A stretch of 64,000 nt of DNA from Vibrio sp. VB16 (GCF_015594925.2 NZ_CP087591.1:1302001-1366000), one strand, 5' to 3'. Shown: positions 40,250 to 50,075, numbered from the stretch's first letter. Notes: generated from the letters alone by a model not told the origin. Numbers and translations are program-made.

Positions 40250-43114
40250 CTACTCTTCATACTCCGAAATACTAGGGCAAGAACAGATAAGGTTTCTATC
40301 GCCATACACGTTATCAACGCGATTTACTGTTGGCCAGTATTTTGACAATTTCGTCTGTTTCGATGGGAAACATGCTAATTCACGTGAATATGGTCTGTCC
40401 CACTCTTCAGCAGAAAGATCTACTTGTGTGTGTGGCGCATTAACCAATGGGTTATTCTCTAGTGGCCATTCACCATTTTTCACACTGTTCATTTCGTGAC
40501 GAATCGCGATCATTGCCTCGCAGAAACGATCCAACTCTTGCAAATCTTCCGATTCGGTTGGCTCAATCATCAGTGTGCCAGCTACCGGGAAAGACATCGT
40601 TGGTGCGTGGAATCCGTAATCCATTAAACGCTTAGCAATGTCTTCTTCGCTGATGCCCGTTTCTTCTTTAAGTGGACGAATGTCGATAATACATTCGTGC
40701 GCGACACGACCGTTGGTACCGCGATAAAGAATAGGATAATGAGGCGTCAAACGTTCCATCACATAGTTGGCATTTAAGATGGCGACCTTGGTTGCTTCTG
40801 TTAGGCCTTGTTCACCCATCATCGCAATATAAGCCCAAGAGATAGGCAGGATAGACGCACTACCCAAATCGGCTGCAGAAACCGCGAAGTCCTTACCCTC
40901 TAAGCCACCTTCAATATGACCCGGAAGGAAAGGTGCTAGGTGAGATTTCACACCGATAGGCCCCATGCCCGGACCACCGCCCCCGTGAGGAATACAGAAG
41001 GTTTTGTGTAGATTCAAGTGAGAGACATCAGAGCCGATGAAACCAGGTGTCGTTAAGCCGACTTGCGCGTTCATATTCGCGCCATCGAGATAAACCTGAC
41101 CACCTGCCTCGTGAACCATTTCACATACGAGTTGCACTTGTTCTTCATATACGCCATGGGTAGAAGGATAGGTAATCATAATGCTCGATAGATTATCGCG
41201 GTGCTTTTCTATCTTATCAGCGAGGTCTGTGATGTCGATATTGCCAGCTTCATCGCATTTAACTACCACCACCTTCATGGAAACCATTGAAGCGGTTGCC
41301 GGGTTCGTACCGTGGGCCGAACTAGGGATAAGACAAACGTTCCTGTGCTCATCACCGCGGCTTTGGTGGTAGCGTTGAATGGCGATCAAACCAGTATATT
41401 CGCCAGAAGCACCAGAGTTTGGTTGTAGAGAGAACTCGTCATAGCCGGTAATTTCACACAACATCTCTTTCAGAGATGTTGCAAGTTTACCGTACCCTTT
41501 GGTTTGCTCTTTAGGTGCAAATGGATGCAGCGAACCAAACTCAGGCCAAGTGACGGGAAGCATTTCTGCAACCGCATTCAGTTTCATCGTACAGCTACCA
41601 AGCGGAATCATACCGTGAGTAAGCGAGAAGTCTTTATTCTCTAGCTGTTTTAGGTAACGCATCATTTGTGTTTCACTATGGTGCGTATTAAATACTGGGT
41701 GTGTTAAGTAACGAGTTTCACGGCGGCAGGATTCAGGAATAGCCGAAAACTCATTGCGCGCAATGGCCGTCGACAATGCATCGATATCTTCTTTAACATC
41801 AAAAATGGCAAATAAATCAGCAATGTCTTGCGTTGTTGTGGTTTCATCAAAGCTGACCCCTATTTTACCATTTAACTTGCGTAGGTTGATGCCCGCTTGA
41901 AGTGCCTTGGTATACAGTGCGTCAGTGGCATCGCCTGTTTCGATAGTTATCGTATCAAAATAGTGGTTATTGCTTAATTCATAACCAGATTGGGTTAACC
42001 CAGATGCCAAAATTGCGCTCATATGGTGGGTTCGACGCGCAATCGTTTTAAGCCCTTCGCTACCATGGAATACGGCATAAAATGACGCCATGTTGGCAAG
42101 TAGTGCTTGTGCCGTACAGATATTCGATGTCGCTTTTTCGCGACGAATATGTTGCTCACGAGTCTGCATTGCCATGCGAAGCGCTTTATTACCCATTGAG
42201 TCAATAGAGACGCCAATAACTCGACCAGGCATGGTACGTTTGTGTTTGTCTCTTGTTGCCATAAATGCGGCGTGTGGCCCTCCGTAACCCATTGGCACAC
42301 CGAAACGTTGTGCACTACCAATGACAACATCTGCGCCCATTTCACCGGCAGGTTTAATAAGCGTTGAAGCAAGAAGATCAGTGGCAACGGTTACGAGCGT
42401 TTTGTTGGCTTGAGCAGCGGCAATAACGTCGGTTAAGTCTGTGACATCACCGGAAGTAGAAGGGTATTGAAGCAAGGCTCCAAACACGTCTTGTTCAGCT
42501 AAAGAATCTACAGAGCCGACGACAACATCAAAGCCGATAAAGGTAGCACGGGTTTTGACCACTTCAATGGTTTGCGGATGAACATTGTCTGCAACAAAGA
42601 ATACCTTACTTTTGCTTTTGCCTGCACGTTTACAAAGAGTCATCGCTTCGCCTGCGGCGGTCGCTTCATCAAGCAGTGACGCGTTGGCGATTTCCATACC
42701 TGTTAGGTCCATCACCATTTGTTGGTAATTTAATAGTGACTCTAAACGACCCTGTGAAATTTCAGGCTGATAAGGGGTATAAGCGGTATACCAACCTGGA
42801 TTTTCAAGCACATTTCGTAAAATAACATTGGGTACAAAGGTATTGTAGTAACCTTGGCCGATAAAGGTGCGTTTGATCTGATTGAGTTCGGCTATTTTTT
42901 TAAGCTTGACCAACATATCAGATTCGCTCATCGGCGCATCCAGTGAAAGAGGCTTCTCCAATCGAATGGCTGCTGGAACTGTCTGATCAATTAATTGTTC
43001 AAGGCTTTGCGCCCTTACGGTTTTCAGCATTTTTTGTTGATCGGTTTTGTTTGGACCGTTATGGCGAGAAACAAATTCGTTTTGTGTGCTTAGATGTTGA
43101 AGTAGTTCAGTCAT
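40250..43114 (-). CDS. gcvP: Glycine dehydrogenase (decarboxylating), glycine cleavage P protein
   Basis: A 954-aa homodimeric-type P protein that decarboxylates glycine with pyridoxal phosphate and passes the aminomethyl group to the lipoyl arm of GcvH. The PLP-lysine lies in LNLHKTFCIPHGGGGPGMGP, and ANMNAQVG and SAHGTNPASA-like segments are present. The length equals that of E. coli GcvP (about 957). The C-terminus (DRNLICSCPSISEYEE) is intact despite the transposon 10 bp beyond the stop codon; that conserved 3' end is the probable TnsD recognition site. It is 60 bp downstream of gcvH, with a hairpin between. Confidence 0.97.
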   Translation of the reverse strand: MTELLQHLSTQNEFVSRHNGPNKTDQQKMLKTVRAQSLEQLIDQTVPAAIRLEKPLSLDAPMSESDMLVKLKKIAELNQIKRTFIGQGYYNTFVPNVILRNVLENPGWYTAYTPYQPEISQGRLESLLNYQQMVMDLTGMEIANASLLDEATAAGEAMTLCKRAGKSKSKVFFVADNVHPQTIEVVKTRATFIGFDVVVGSVDSLAEQDVFGALLQYPSTSGDVTDLTDVIAAAQANKTLVTVATDLLASTLIKPAGEMGADVVIGSAQRFGVPMGYGGPHAAFMATRDKHKRTMPGRVIGVSIDSMGNKALRMAMQTREQHIRREKATSNICTAQALLANMASFYAVFHGSEGLKTIARRTHHMSAILASGLTQSGYELSNNHYFDTITIETGDATDALYTKALQAGINLRKLNGKIGVSFDETTTTQDIADLFAIFDVKEDIDALSTAIARNEFSAIPESCRRETRYLTHPVFNTHHSETQMMRYLKQLENKDFSLTHGMIPLGSCTMKLNAVAEMLPVTWPEFGSLHPFAPKEQTKGYGKLATSLKEMLCEITGYDEFSLQPNSGASGEYTGLIAIQRYHQSRGDEHRNVCLIPSSAHGTNPATASMVSMKVVVVKCDEAGNIDITDLADKIEKHRDNLSSIMITYPSTHGVYEEQVQLVCEMVHEAGGQVYLDGANMNAQVGLTTPGFIGSDVSHLNLHKTFCIPHGGGGPGMGPIGVKSHLAPFLPGHIEGGLEGKDFAVSAADLGSASILPISWAYIAMMGEQGLTEATKVAILNANYVMERLTPHYPILYRGTNGRVAHECIIDIRPLKEETGISEEDIAKRLMDYGFHAPTMSFPVAGTLMIEPTESEDLQELDRFCEAMIAIRHEMNSVKNGEWPLENNPLVNAPHTQVDLSAEEWDRPYSRELACFPSKQTKLSKYWPTVNRVDNVYGDRNLICSCPSISEYEE

Positions 43115-43131
43115 TTCCTTTGTACCTTGTT

Positions 43132-43160
43132 AAAAAGCTGCCCAGTTAGAGCAGCTTTTT
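43132..43160 (-). terminator. Intercistronic terminator/attenuator between gcvH and gcvP
   Basis: Perfect 10-bp inverted repeat AAAAAGCTGC / GCAGCTTTTT with a 9-nt loop. On the minus strand it ends in TTTTT before AACAAGG and the gcvP start. It could cut gcvP transcription relative to gcvH, so that the small H protein is made in excess. Confidence 0.7.
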
Positions 43161-43174
43161 CTTATTTTTCCAAA

Positions 43175-43555
43175 TTAATCTTCTTCAATACTGCTTAAGT
43201 ATTCTTCTGCGTTGGTTAAGTCATCTAACTCAGAAGGGTCAGACATCTTAATCTTAGCAATCCAGCCACCTTCATAAGGTTCTTCATTGATAAGTTCTGG
43301 GCTGTCGTCGAGTTCTTCGTTAACTTCAACAATCTCACCTGTGATAGGTGAATATATATCAGAAGCGGCCTTGACAGACTCAACCAAAGAGAAACTCTCG
43401 CCTGCTTCAATCTCGCTTTCAACTTCAGGGAGGTCTACAAATACGACATCGCCTAACATCTCTTGTGCGTGCTCTGAAATACCGATAGTTACAGTACCGT
43501 CACCATTGTCTTTTATCCACTCATGGCTTTCTGTAAATTTCAGGGTGTTGTCCAT
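43175..43555 (-). CDS. gcvH: Glycine cleavage system H protein
   Basis: A 126-aa lipoyl carrier protein. The lipoylated lysine is in FSLVESVKAASDIYSP. The N-terminal KFTESHEWIKDNGDGTVTIGIS and the acidic C-terminus are typical, and the length is normal. It shuttles the aminomethyl intermediate between P, T and L proteins. It is first in a gcvH-gcvP transcript, divergent from the XRE-cupin regulator gene. Confidence 0.97.
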   Translation of the reverse strand: MDNTLKFTESHEWIKDNGDGTVTIGISEHAQEMLGDVVFVDLPEVESEIEAGESFSLVESVKAASDIYSPITGEIVEVNEELDDSPELINEEPYEGGWIAKIKMSDPSELDDLTNAEEYLSSIEED

Positions 43556-43875
43556 CTTATTGTCTCCAAACTGTTAATATCAATAATTGAAAAACTGGTT
43601 ACGTTTATAACGTCATTCGCTTGCAGCAAAAACCGTTTAAGCAAATGTCGCTAAGAAGAGCTAACTTAAGCATGTTCTCAGTATAAGCGTAGAATATGCA
43701 CAAGAAGATGAAGATTTCATTTTTAAAACGCTTAATCCGCTTGGGTGAACTCTTATGTATTTATTGTCGTTTATTAATGATCAGTCGTCGTTTCCGCAAC
43801 CGATTGCATTCGAGGGCCGATGCCATTGACATGTTGGTAACATAACCATTGTTTTTTCAATAATCAATAAAAAAT

Positions 43876-43940
43876 TTCCAATAGGAAACATAATTTCGTA
43901 TGGTTTGACAAATTGAAGTGAAAATGTTGCTGTTTCCTTA
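43876..43940. promoter_or_regulatory. GGAAACA-type operator motifs between gcvH and the XRE regulator
   Basis: TTTCC-AATA-GGAAA, an inverted repeat followed by CA, lies at about 43876-43891, and CTGTTTCC at about 43931. The same half site forms the palindrome before gcvT. The 43556-43981 gap has no glycine-riboswitch-like sequence that I can recognise. Confidence 0.5.
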
Positions 43941-43981
43941 TTATTAGGCTTCATGTAACAATAAGATAAAGCATAACGATA

Positions 43982-44620
43982 ATGGATGGATCACGAATGC
44001 CTATTGAAAACCTAGACGAATATCCTTCGATTAAGTTAGAAAAAGACGGGGTTAGTGAAAGCATTGAACCTTTGAAATTGGGACAGAAGATTAAAGATAT
44101 ACGATCGAATTTAGGGATAACATTAGAAGAGGCAAGCCAAAGAACAGGCTTGGCTCGCTCTACGCTTTCAAAGATAGAAAATGAACAGATATCTCCGACC
44201 TTCCAAGCAATGCAAAAACTCGCTTCTGGATTGAAAATAGATATGCCTCAACTTTTTGAACCGCCAAAAACCACAATGGCGACAGGGCGTAGAGACCTTA
44301 CTATGCAAGGGCAGGGTAAACCTCATCCGACACCAACTTATGAACATGAACTTTTAGCTACTCAATTAATGCATAAGAAAATGATGCCGTTTAAAAGCCG
44401 TATTCGCACCCGTAGAATTGAAGATTTTGCTGACTGGGTCAAGCATGATGGAGAAGAGTTCCTGCTAATTTTAGAAGGTGAAGTCACTCTCTATACTGAG
44501 TATTACGAACCTATTAACCTCAAAGAAGGTGATAGTGCTTATTACGATGCTAACATGGGACATATGTTGACGTCTGTCAGCGATGAGGACGCTTTGATCC
44601 TTTGGGTGACGGCAAAATAG
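43982..44620 (+). CDS. XRE-cupin transcriptional regulator, probable gcv regulator
   Basis: A 212-aa protein. A helix-turn-helix of the XRE type spans about residues 35-90 (IKDIRSNLGITLEEASQRTG, LARSTLSKIENEQISPT), followed by a linker and a C-terminal cupin (about 140-212, EEFLLILEGEVTLYTEYYEP). XRE-cupin proteins sense small metabolites, often amines or amino acids. Its place between divergent gcvHP and downstream gcvT, and the shared GGAAACA motifs, suggest it controls both. An ATG at 43997 is an alternative start. Confidence 0.85.
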   Translation: MDGSRMPIENLDEYPSIKLEKDGVSESIEPLKLGQKIKDIRSNLGITLEEASQRTGLARSTLSKIENEQISPTFQAMQKLASGLKIDMPQLFEPPKTTMATGRRDLTMQGQGKPHPTPTYEHELLATQLMHKKMMPFKSRIRTRRIEDFADWVKHDGEEFLLILEGEVTLYTEYYEPINLKEGDSAYYDANMGHMLTSVSDEDALILWVTAK

Positions 44621-44736
44621 CCATAATCGTCTTGGCTGCCTGTCATCATTTTTGTACCATTTTTGTTAATAAATAGGTGAACAATTTAAAACAATCTGTT
44701 ATTAATGCACTGCATAGTAAACAATGTTTATTATTG

Positions 44737-44752
44737 GAAACAGCGCTGTTTC
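44737..44752. promoter_or_regulatory. Perfect 16-bp palindrome upstream of gcvT
   Basis: GAAACAGCGCTGTTTC is a perfect palindrome 28 bp before the gcvT start codon. Its half site (GGAAACA with the flanking G) recurs in the gcvH/XRE intergenic region. Likely operator of the XRE-cupin protein; position suggests repression. Confidence 0.6.
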
Positions 44753-44780
44753 AATAGTCCAAATCTTTATGGAGAAAGTG

Positions 44781-45896
44781 ATGACCGAATTACATAAAAC
44801 CCCTTTACACGCACTGCACATAGAAGCGGGTGCTAAGATGGTTCCCTTTGCCGGATACGATATGCCAGTTCAGTATCCGCTTGGTGTAAAAAAGGAACAT
44901 CTTCACACTAGAGATGCAGCCGGTCTTTTCGATGTTTCTCATATGGGGCAACTTCGTTTAAAAGGTAGTAACGCAGCCAAAACATTGGAAGCGCTTGTTC
45001 CTGTCGACATTATTGGTCTTCCTGCTGGCAAACAGCGCTATGCTTTTTTTACCAATGAACAAGGCGGCATTCTCGATGACTTAATGGTGACCAATTTTGG
45101 TGACCATATCTTCGTGGTTGTAAACGCCGCATGCAAAGAACAAGATATTGCGCACCTGCAAGCAAACCTACTTGACGGTGTCGAGTTAGAAATAATTGAA
45201 GACCGAGCTCTGCTGGCACTTCAAGGCCCAAAAGCGGTTGAGATATTGTCTGCTCTCCAACCTGCGGTTGCTGACATGGTATTCATGGACGCACTGGTTA
45301 TCGATATCGATGGCGCTGAATGTTATGTAAGTCGTTCTGGTTATACCGGTGAAGATGGCTATGAAATCTCCGTTCCAGCCGATAAGGCTGATGAGTTTGC
45401 TCGTAAGCTTACAGCGGCTGATGATGTAGAATGGATCGGGTTGGGGGCTCGTGATTCATTGCGCTTAGAGTGTGGATTGTGTCTGTATGGGCACGACTTG
45501 GATACGACAACCACACCAGTAGAAGCAAGTTTGCTTTGGGGTATTAGTAAGAACCGTCGCCGTGACGGCGAAAGAGCGGGTGGTTTCCCAGGGGCGGATA
45601 TTATACTCACGCAGATCGAAACCAAAGACGTTCAACGTAAGCGCGTAGGATTAGTTGGGCAAACTAAAGCACCGGTACGTGAAGGCTGCAAACTGTTTGA
45701 TGCGCAGGATAATGAAATTGGCGTAGTGACGAGCGGGACGGCAGGGCCCAATGCAGGGAAGCCGGTTTCAATGGGGTATGTTACGAAGGCGTTTTCCGTT
45801 TTAGGAACTGAAGTTTTTGCTGAAGTTCGAGGTAAAAAACTGGCTATGACAGTGGAAAAAATGCCGTTTGTACCGCAAAGGTATTATCGAGGTTAA
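44781..45896 (+). CDS. gcvT: Glycine cleavage T protein (aminomethyltransferase)
   Basis: A 371-aa folate-dependent enzyme that transfers the methylene group to tetrahydrofolate and releases ammonia. The N-terminal HIEAGAKMVPFAGYDMPVQY, DVSHMGQLRL, YTGEDGYEISVP and LGARDSLRLECGLCLYGHD blocks are characteristic. I start at 44781 (MTELHKTPL), with GGAG at 6-bp spacing; the frame is open to 44724, but that part contains the palindromic operator. No glyA gene lies in this cluster. Confidence 0.95.
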   Translation: MTELHKTPLHALHIEAGAKMVPFAGYDMPVQYPLGVKKEHLHTRDAAGLFDVSHMGQLRLKGSNAAKTLEALVPVDIIGLPAGKQRYAFFTNEQGGILDDLMVTNFGDHIFVVVNAACKEQDIAHLQANLLDGVELEIIEDRALLALQGPKAVEILSALQPAVADMVFMDALVIDIDGAECYVSRSGYTGEDGYEISVPADKADEFARKLTAADDVEWIGLGARDSLRLECGLCLYGHDLDTTTTPVEASLLWGISKNRRRDGERAGGFPGADIILTQIETKDVQRKRVGLVGQTKAPVREGCKLFDAQDNEIGVVTSGTAGPNAGKPVSMGYVTKAFSVLGTEVFAEVRGKKLAMTVEKMPFVPQRYYRG

Positions 45897-45944
45897 TAAA
45901 TATTTTCTGTTTTAACGCTTACACTTAACTTCTCAATTATACAT

Positions 45945-45973
45945 AGCGAGCTTTCTTTATTGGAAAGTTCGCT
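45945..45973. terminator. Terminator after gcvT
   Basis: Stem AGCGAGCTTTC / GAAAGTTCGCT (one mismatch) with a 7-nt loop, then ATTTTC. The remaining gap to 46189 shows nothing else clear. Confidence 0.65.
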
Positions 45974-46189
45974 ATTTTCATCTCTTCTTTACGACATTAG
46001 TGCTAACTCTGCTTTAGCTAACTTGGCGAACACTACCTCTTGTAGATGGAGACGTCTGCGCTGAGTAAATTGATACTTTTATCGATTATTTAAAGACAAA
46101 ATATGACGATTCTAACCAATTAATTGTATTCCTTAAATGGTCCAAAAAGACTACTATTTAATTATATACACGCTAAAAAGGTAGCTAAT

Positions 46190-47188
46190 ATGTTAACAAA
46201 GCTGACGCTAGGGATATCCACCGCACTGTTCTCGTTATCTCTCAGCGCACTAGAAGTTGACGCCTATATTGTCAACGGTACAGATACCTCTACCTCTACT
46301 TATCCTTCTTATGCTCGTCTTTATTATAATGAGTACGGCAATTATGGCTATTGTGGCGGAACGTTTATCGATGCTACTCATGTTTTGACGGCTGCACATT
46401 GTGTCGACCAAAATGCCGACAATATATCCGAAGTGGACCTCCTTTTTACGGTGGCAATACCTAATTTAGATGATGAAGACGATGCATCCAATGCAACTAA
46501 ATATTATGTTTCTAAATTCTACATTCATGAAGATTACGACCGTGATCAAGTTTTCTTGAATGATATAGCCATTTTGGAACTGGAATCAGCCGTAAATATA
46601 AGTTCATATACGCAGTTTGCTAGCGATCAAAATCTATACAGAGCGGATGGTGTTAACGAAACATTTGTTGCCGTCGGCCATGGTAATACGAAAACAGGTG
46701 AAGACAACACGACCTTATTACAAGAGGCGACATTGACATATCTCGCAAACAGTTCATGTACTGAATACAAAGTAGGTGGTGCATCTGAATCCCAGCTATG
46801 TATGTCAGGTGACATTGATGTTGGAAGTGGTTTACGAAATTCGACTTGCCAAGGTGATTCTGGTGGCCCTTTGTATTGGAATGGCAAACAAGTAGGCATC
46901 ACAAGTTATGGGCCACTTGCTGGTTGTGGGCTTGCGACAGTAACTGCAACGTCGGTGTTTACGGAAGTAACGGATTATTCAGGTTGGATAACTAATGTCA
47001 AAAATGGGTTGGTTGCAGCAACCTATACGACGAGTGAAAGTGATCGAGAATACTATCGGCTAAATGGGCGATTACCAGATGCTGTCTCAGATGTTTTAGG
47101 CTCTGGTGGCGGCGGTGGTGGTAGCGTACCGCTTTGGTCTTCATTGGTTATGTTGGGTATGGCTATTTTTAGGAAGAAGCGCTCTTAG
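46190..47188 (+). CDS. Trypsin-like serine protease with GlyGly-CTERM tail
   Basis: A 332-aa exported S1A protease. The signal peptide ends near ALEVDA and the activation-site-like YIVNGTDT follows. The catalytic triad is the His in LTAAHC, the Asp in LNDIAIL and the Ser in CQGDSGGPL. The C-terminus is GSGGGGGGS, a hydrophobic stretch PLWSSLVMLGMAIF and RKKRS, the GlyGly-CTERM signal processed by rhombosortase and used with type II secretion in Vibrio. I start at 46190 (MLTKLTLG) rather than the in-frame 46124. Confidence 0.92.
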   Translation: MLTKLTLGISTALFSLSLSALEVDAYIVNGTDTSTSTYPSYARLYYNEYGNYGYCGGTFIDATHVLTAAHCVDQNADNISEVDLLFTVAIPNLDDEDDASNATKYYVSKFYIHEDYDRDQVFLNDIAILELESAVNISSYTQFASDQNLYRADGVNETFVAVGHGNTKTGEDNTTLLQEATLTYLANSSCTEYKVGGASESQLCMSGDIDVGSGLRNSTCQGDSGGPLYWNGKQVGITSYGPLAGCGLATVTATSVFTEVTDYSGWITNVKNGLVAATYTTSESDREYYRLNGRLPDAVSDVLGSGGGGGGSVPLWSSLVMLGMAIFRKKRS

Positions 47189-47215
47189 GCTGATTCTGAT
47201 TAATAGTTTATAAGT

Positions 47216-47245
47216 AAAAAAGGAAGCGCATTGGCTTCCTTTTTT
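47216..47245. terminator. Bidirectional terminator
   Basis: AAAAAA-GGAAGC, a 6-nt loop, then GCTTCC-TTTTTT, between convergent protease and pseudopilin genes. Confidence 0.9.
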
Positions 47246-47270
47246 GGTTGTTTCGTTTTTGATATGAAGA

Positions 47271-47762
47271 TTAACAGCCAGTAGTTTCTAATTCATATTC
47301 AGGGGAACCACCTTCGTCAATGGCTTGGGTGTACTTTATCCAACAGTTTCCCGACTTCGGTGTTCCGGTGCTATCCGTATCGAATCCGACATAAAGATAG
47401 TAAGCACCTTCTTCTTCGGTCACTAAATCACCATCCAGCAAAATCGCTTTACCAATATCCGTGTTATCAATGTAGTTCCAAATAAGGTCCCATTCGTCAT
47501 CGTCTTGGATGTTGTTCTTATTGAGGTCAATATAGGTATGACGAGCCAATGACGCTCCATCTCGACTTTTCACATAGCCGAGCTGAGATTTGGCAAAAAC
47601 GATATTGTTAACAGACTGCATGCTCGCTTTAACACCGTTTAAGGCGCTAATTCTAGAATCTTGCTGTAGGTTTAGGAAACGAGGAGCGGCTGTCACCGCG
47701 AGAATACCTAAAACAACAATGACTATCACCAATTCGATGAGAGTAAAACCATTCTTTTTCAT
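47271..47762 (-). CDS. Type IV pilin-like / pseudopilin protein
   Basis: A 163-aa prepilin. The leader MKKNG is followed by the peptidase site G^FTLIELVIVIVVLGILAV, a normal N-methylated pilin helix with Glu5. The C-terminal part has two cysteines (NCWIKY and TTGC end), typical of a pilin D-loop, and a Ca-binding-like DLNKNNIQDDDEWD. It most resembles MSHA-type major or minor pilins. It is isolated from any pilus operon in this window. Confidence 0.85.
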   Translation of the reverse strand: MKKNGFTLIELVIVIVVLGILAVTAAPRFLNLQQDSRISALNGVKASMQSVNNIVFAKSQLGYVKSRDGASLARHTYIDLNKNNIQDDDEWDLIWNYIDNTDIGKAILLDGDLVTEEEGAYYLYVGFDTDSTGTPKSGNCWIKYTQAIDEGGSPEYELETTGC

Positions 47763-47912
47763 GTGAATTATTTATAATTGGAATTGCGACTAATATAATG
47801 TGAATAGTTTTTATAATCAACAACTAACCCCGAAAAAGCGGGGTTAGTTAACATCATTATTAGTGACTATATTGTTTCAATAATCGAATCGATTCTAAGA
47901 AACGAGTTCACT

Positions 47913-49283
47913 TTAAAATACCAAATGTGCAACACCTGCGATAACCGGCAAGGTGATGAGTGTTCTCAATATAAATATGATGAAAAGTTCGATAAAGTTA
48001 ACCGGAATACGGCTACCTAAAAGCAATGCGCCCACTTCTGACATGTAAATAAGCTGAGTAACTGACATCGCGGCAATAACGAATCGGGTAATTTCACTAT
48101 CTACCGAAGATATAATGATTGCAGGTAGGAACATATCTGCAAAGCCTACCATCATCGTTTCCGATGCCGCCGCAGCCTCTGGTATTCCAAGCAACTCTAA
48201 ATAGGGAACAAACGGCGTACCCAAAATAGAGAACACAGAGGTATATTCAGCAACGATAAGTGCGACGGTACCAAGCCCCATAACGACGGGCAGTACGCCA
48301 AAAACCATATCAATCGCATTCTCTAGACCATCATTGACGACTTTCTTTACGCTGGTAACTTGAGATGCTTTGTTTAACGCAAGCTTTAAGCCCCAGGATA
48401 AAGCGTTGTGATTATCTGGTACGAGGTCGATATCTTTGTCTGGAGCCGAACCGTCGACAAAGATATCTTTTTTGCGGCTTAATGGTGGTAAACGTGGAAT
48501 GATAATCGCTGCAACAATACCTGCAAGGCAGATCGAGCCGTAAAATGGTAGAAAATACGCTTCCAATTTAACCTGAGCCAATACGACGAGGCTAAACGTG
48601 ATAGAGACGGCAGAGAAGGTGGTGCCGACAACCGCGGCTTCTCTTTGAGTATAAAATTTGTTGTCGTATTGCTTACTGGTCAACAAGATACCAACGCTGC
48701 CATCACCTAACCAAGAAGCAATACAGTCTATTGCACTTCTACCCGGCAAGTTGAATATCGGTCGCATCACCTTACTGAGTAAGGTACCCACAAGTTCTAG
48801 CAGTCCAAAGTTCAATAAAAGCGGCAATAATAATCCAGCAAAAATGAAGACTGAAAAAAGCGTTGGTAGTAGGCCTTCTAGTACCAAGCCACCTGTATTC
48901 TCTTCCCATATCGCTTTCGGACCTAGATGGTAATAGGTCATGATGACCGCAAAACCACCAATAACTCGAACGATAAGCCATAGTAGAGAGGGGTTAAATA
49001 GGCGGTCAAAAAATAAATTGTTCTTAATAAATGAGGGTTTGACGACTCTATAAAGTAGCGACGCGACGGCCATAAATGAAATAATAATGGTGACGATTGG
49101 AATCAAGTATTCATCGAGTAAGGCGATTAAGCCCTTAGCGAGTATCGCCACAGGAATAGTAATGTCACCTTCATAACTGATAGGAGCCATAAATAGAAAT
49201 AGGCCTAAAAGAGAGGGAATGAAAAAAATCCAAAAGGTGCTATTTCTTTTTTCAAGCTGGTTAGCTTGGGTATTATTTGGCAT
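47913..49283 (-). CDS. YjiH-family membrane protein (nucleoside-recognition GATE domain)
   Basis: A 456-aa polytopic inner-membrane protein with about 11 hydrophobic helices. The pattern LPGRSAIDCIASWLGDGSVGILLTSKQYDNKFYTQREAA and the C-terminal VGFADMFLPAIIISS match the YjiH/GATE-domain group. Such proteins are probable transporters with unknown substrate. It has no operon partner. The gap 49284-49541 shows nothing I recognise. Confidence 0.8.
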   Translation of the reverse strand: MPNNTQANQLEKRNSTFWIFFIPSLLGLFLFMAPISYEGDITIPVAILAKGLIALLDEYLIPIVTIIISFMAVASLLYRVVKPSFIKNNLFFDRLFNPSLLWLIVRVIGGFAVIMTYYHLGPKAIWEENTGGLVLEGLLPTLFSVFIFAGLLLPLLLNFGLLELVGTLLSKVMRPIFNLPGRSAIDCIASWLGDGSVGILLTSKQYDNKFYTQREAAVVGTTFSAVSITFSLVVLAQVKLEAYFLPFYGSICLAGIVAAIIIPRLPPLSRKKDIFVDGSAPDKDIDLVPDNHNALSWGLKLALNKASQVTSVKKVVNDGLENAIDMVFGVLPVVMGLGTVALIVAEYTSVFSILGTPFVPYLELLGIPEAAAASETMMVGFADMFLPAIIISSVDSEITRFVIAAMSVTQLIYMSEVGALLLGSRIPVNFIELFIIFILRTLITLPVIAGVAHLVF

Positions 49284-49541
49284 CTGAAGTCTCTAAATAT
49301 TTTGGTGTTGTCCGCCGATGTCCTTGGCATAGTTATTCACTAAATATCCGTATTTAGTCAGAATGGCGCAAGGTTAGCGTTTGTTGTCTCGAATTGCAAT
49401 AGTATTCACTTATATATGGGTTATATTCAGCAAACACGGTTGTGTTTGTCCTATGCTATGGATAAATATGTTGCATAACGGATACCTCGCAACATATCAA
49501 TTAGGTATGTTTGATCTGAGTTTTGCGTCTATAAGGGCCAT

Positions 49542-49940
49542 TCAGTCAAAGTGGTCCATTTCGCAATCAAACGATATCCAACTACGCTTTCTTTGCTCAT
49601 AAACAGAAAAACTGGGGCTTGCGAAGTCTTGTTCTTTGAATAAACCTAAAGGAACGATGGTGGCATCAGGTACCGCGTTTAGTTTCAGCCTCATCGTAGT
49701 TCCACAGCGGGGGCAAAAGTCATAAGTAACTTGATTAACGGAATCGGCGATTCTGGAATAGGAAACGATTTCGCCATCTAGTACGGTATTTTCGGTCAGA
49801 TAGCGGGCTTGCACACCAAACACACTTCCTGTCCGTTTTTGGCATTCAAAGCAGTGGCAAATCGCCGTTCTAATAGGTTCACCCTTACAACGAATTGTCA
49901 CAAGATTGCAGGAACACGACGCAGTGCGAATTATAGACAT
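49542..49940 (-). CDS. GFA-family (CENP-V/GFA) zinc-binding protein
   Basis: A 132-aa protein of the family named after glutathione-dependent formaldehyde-activating enzyme. Zinc ligands appear as CSCNLVTIRC, CHCFECQKRTGSVFG and CPRCGTTMRL. Most members have unproven activity and can act on glutathione adducts. I start at 49940 (MSIIRTASC), with AAGGAA upstream; the frame is open ten codons further. Confidence 0.85.
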   Translation of the reverse strand: MSIIRTASCSCNLVTIRCKGEPIRTAICHCFECQKRTGSVFGVQARYLTENTVLDGEIVSYSRIADSVNQVTYDFCPRCGTTMRLKLNAVPDATIVPLGLFKEQDFASPSFSVYEQRKRSWISFDCEMDHFD

Positions 49941-50075
49941 AGCTTTTTCCTTCAGCAGTGATATCTCCAATCTAACGGATTAATAATAATTCTCGAATTA
50001 AAACAATGTTTTGTGTCAATTATACCTACACTGTCAAAGCGTTGACAATTGTAAAGTTAGTAGCGCACTTCAAAG

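Noticed and set aside
43556..44780. Glycine riboswitch upstream of gcvH or gcvT
   Set aside because: No aptamer-like conserved blocks could be found by eye in either upstream region; inverted-repeat operators are present instead.
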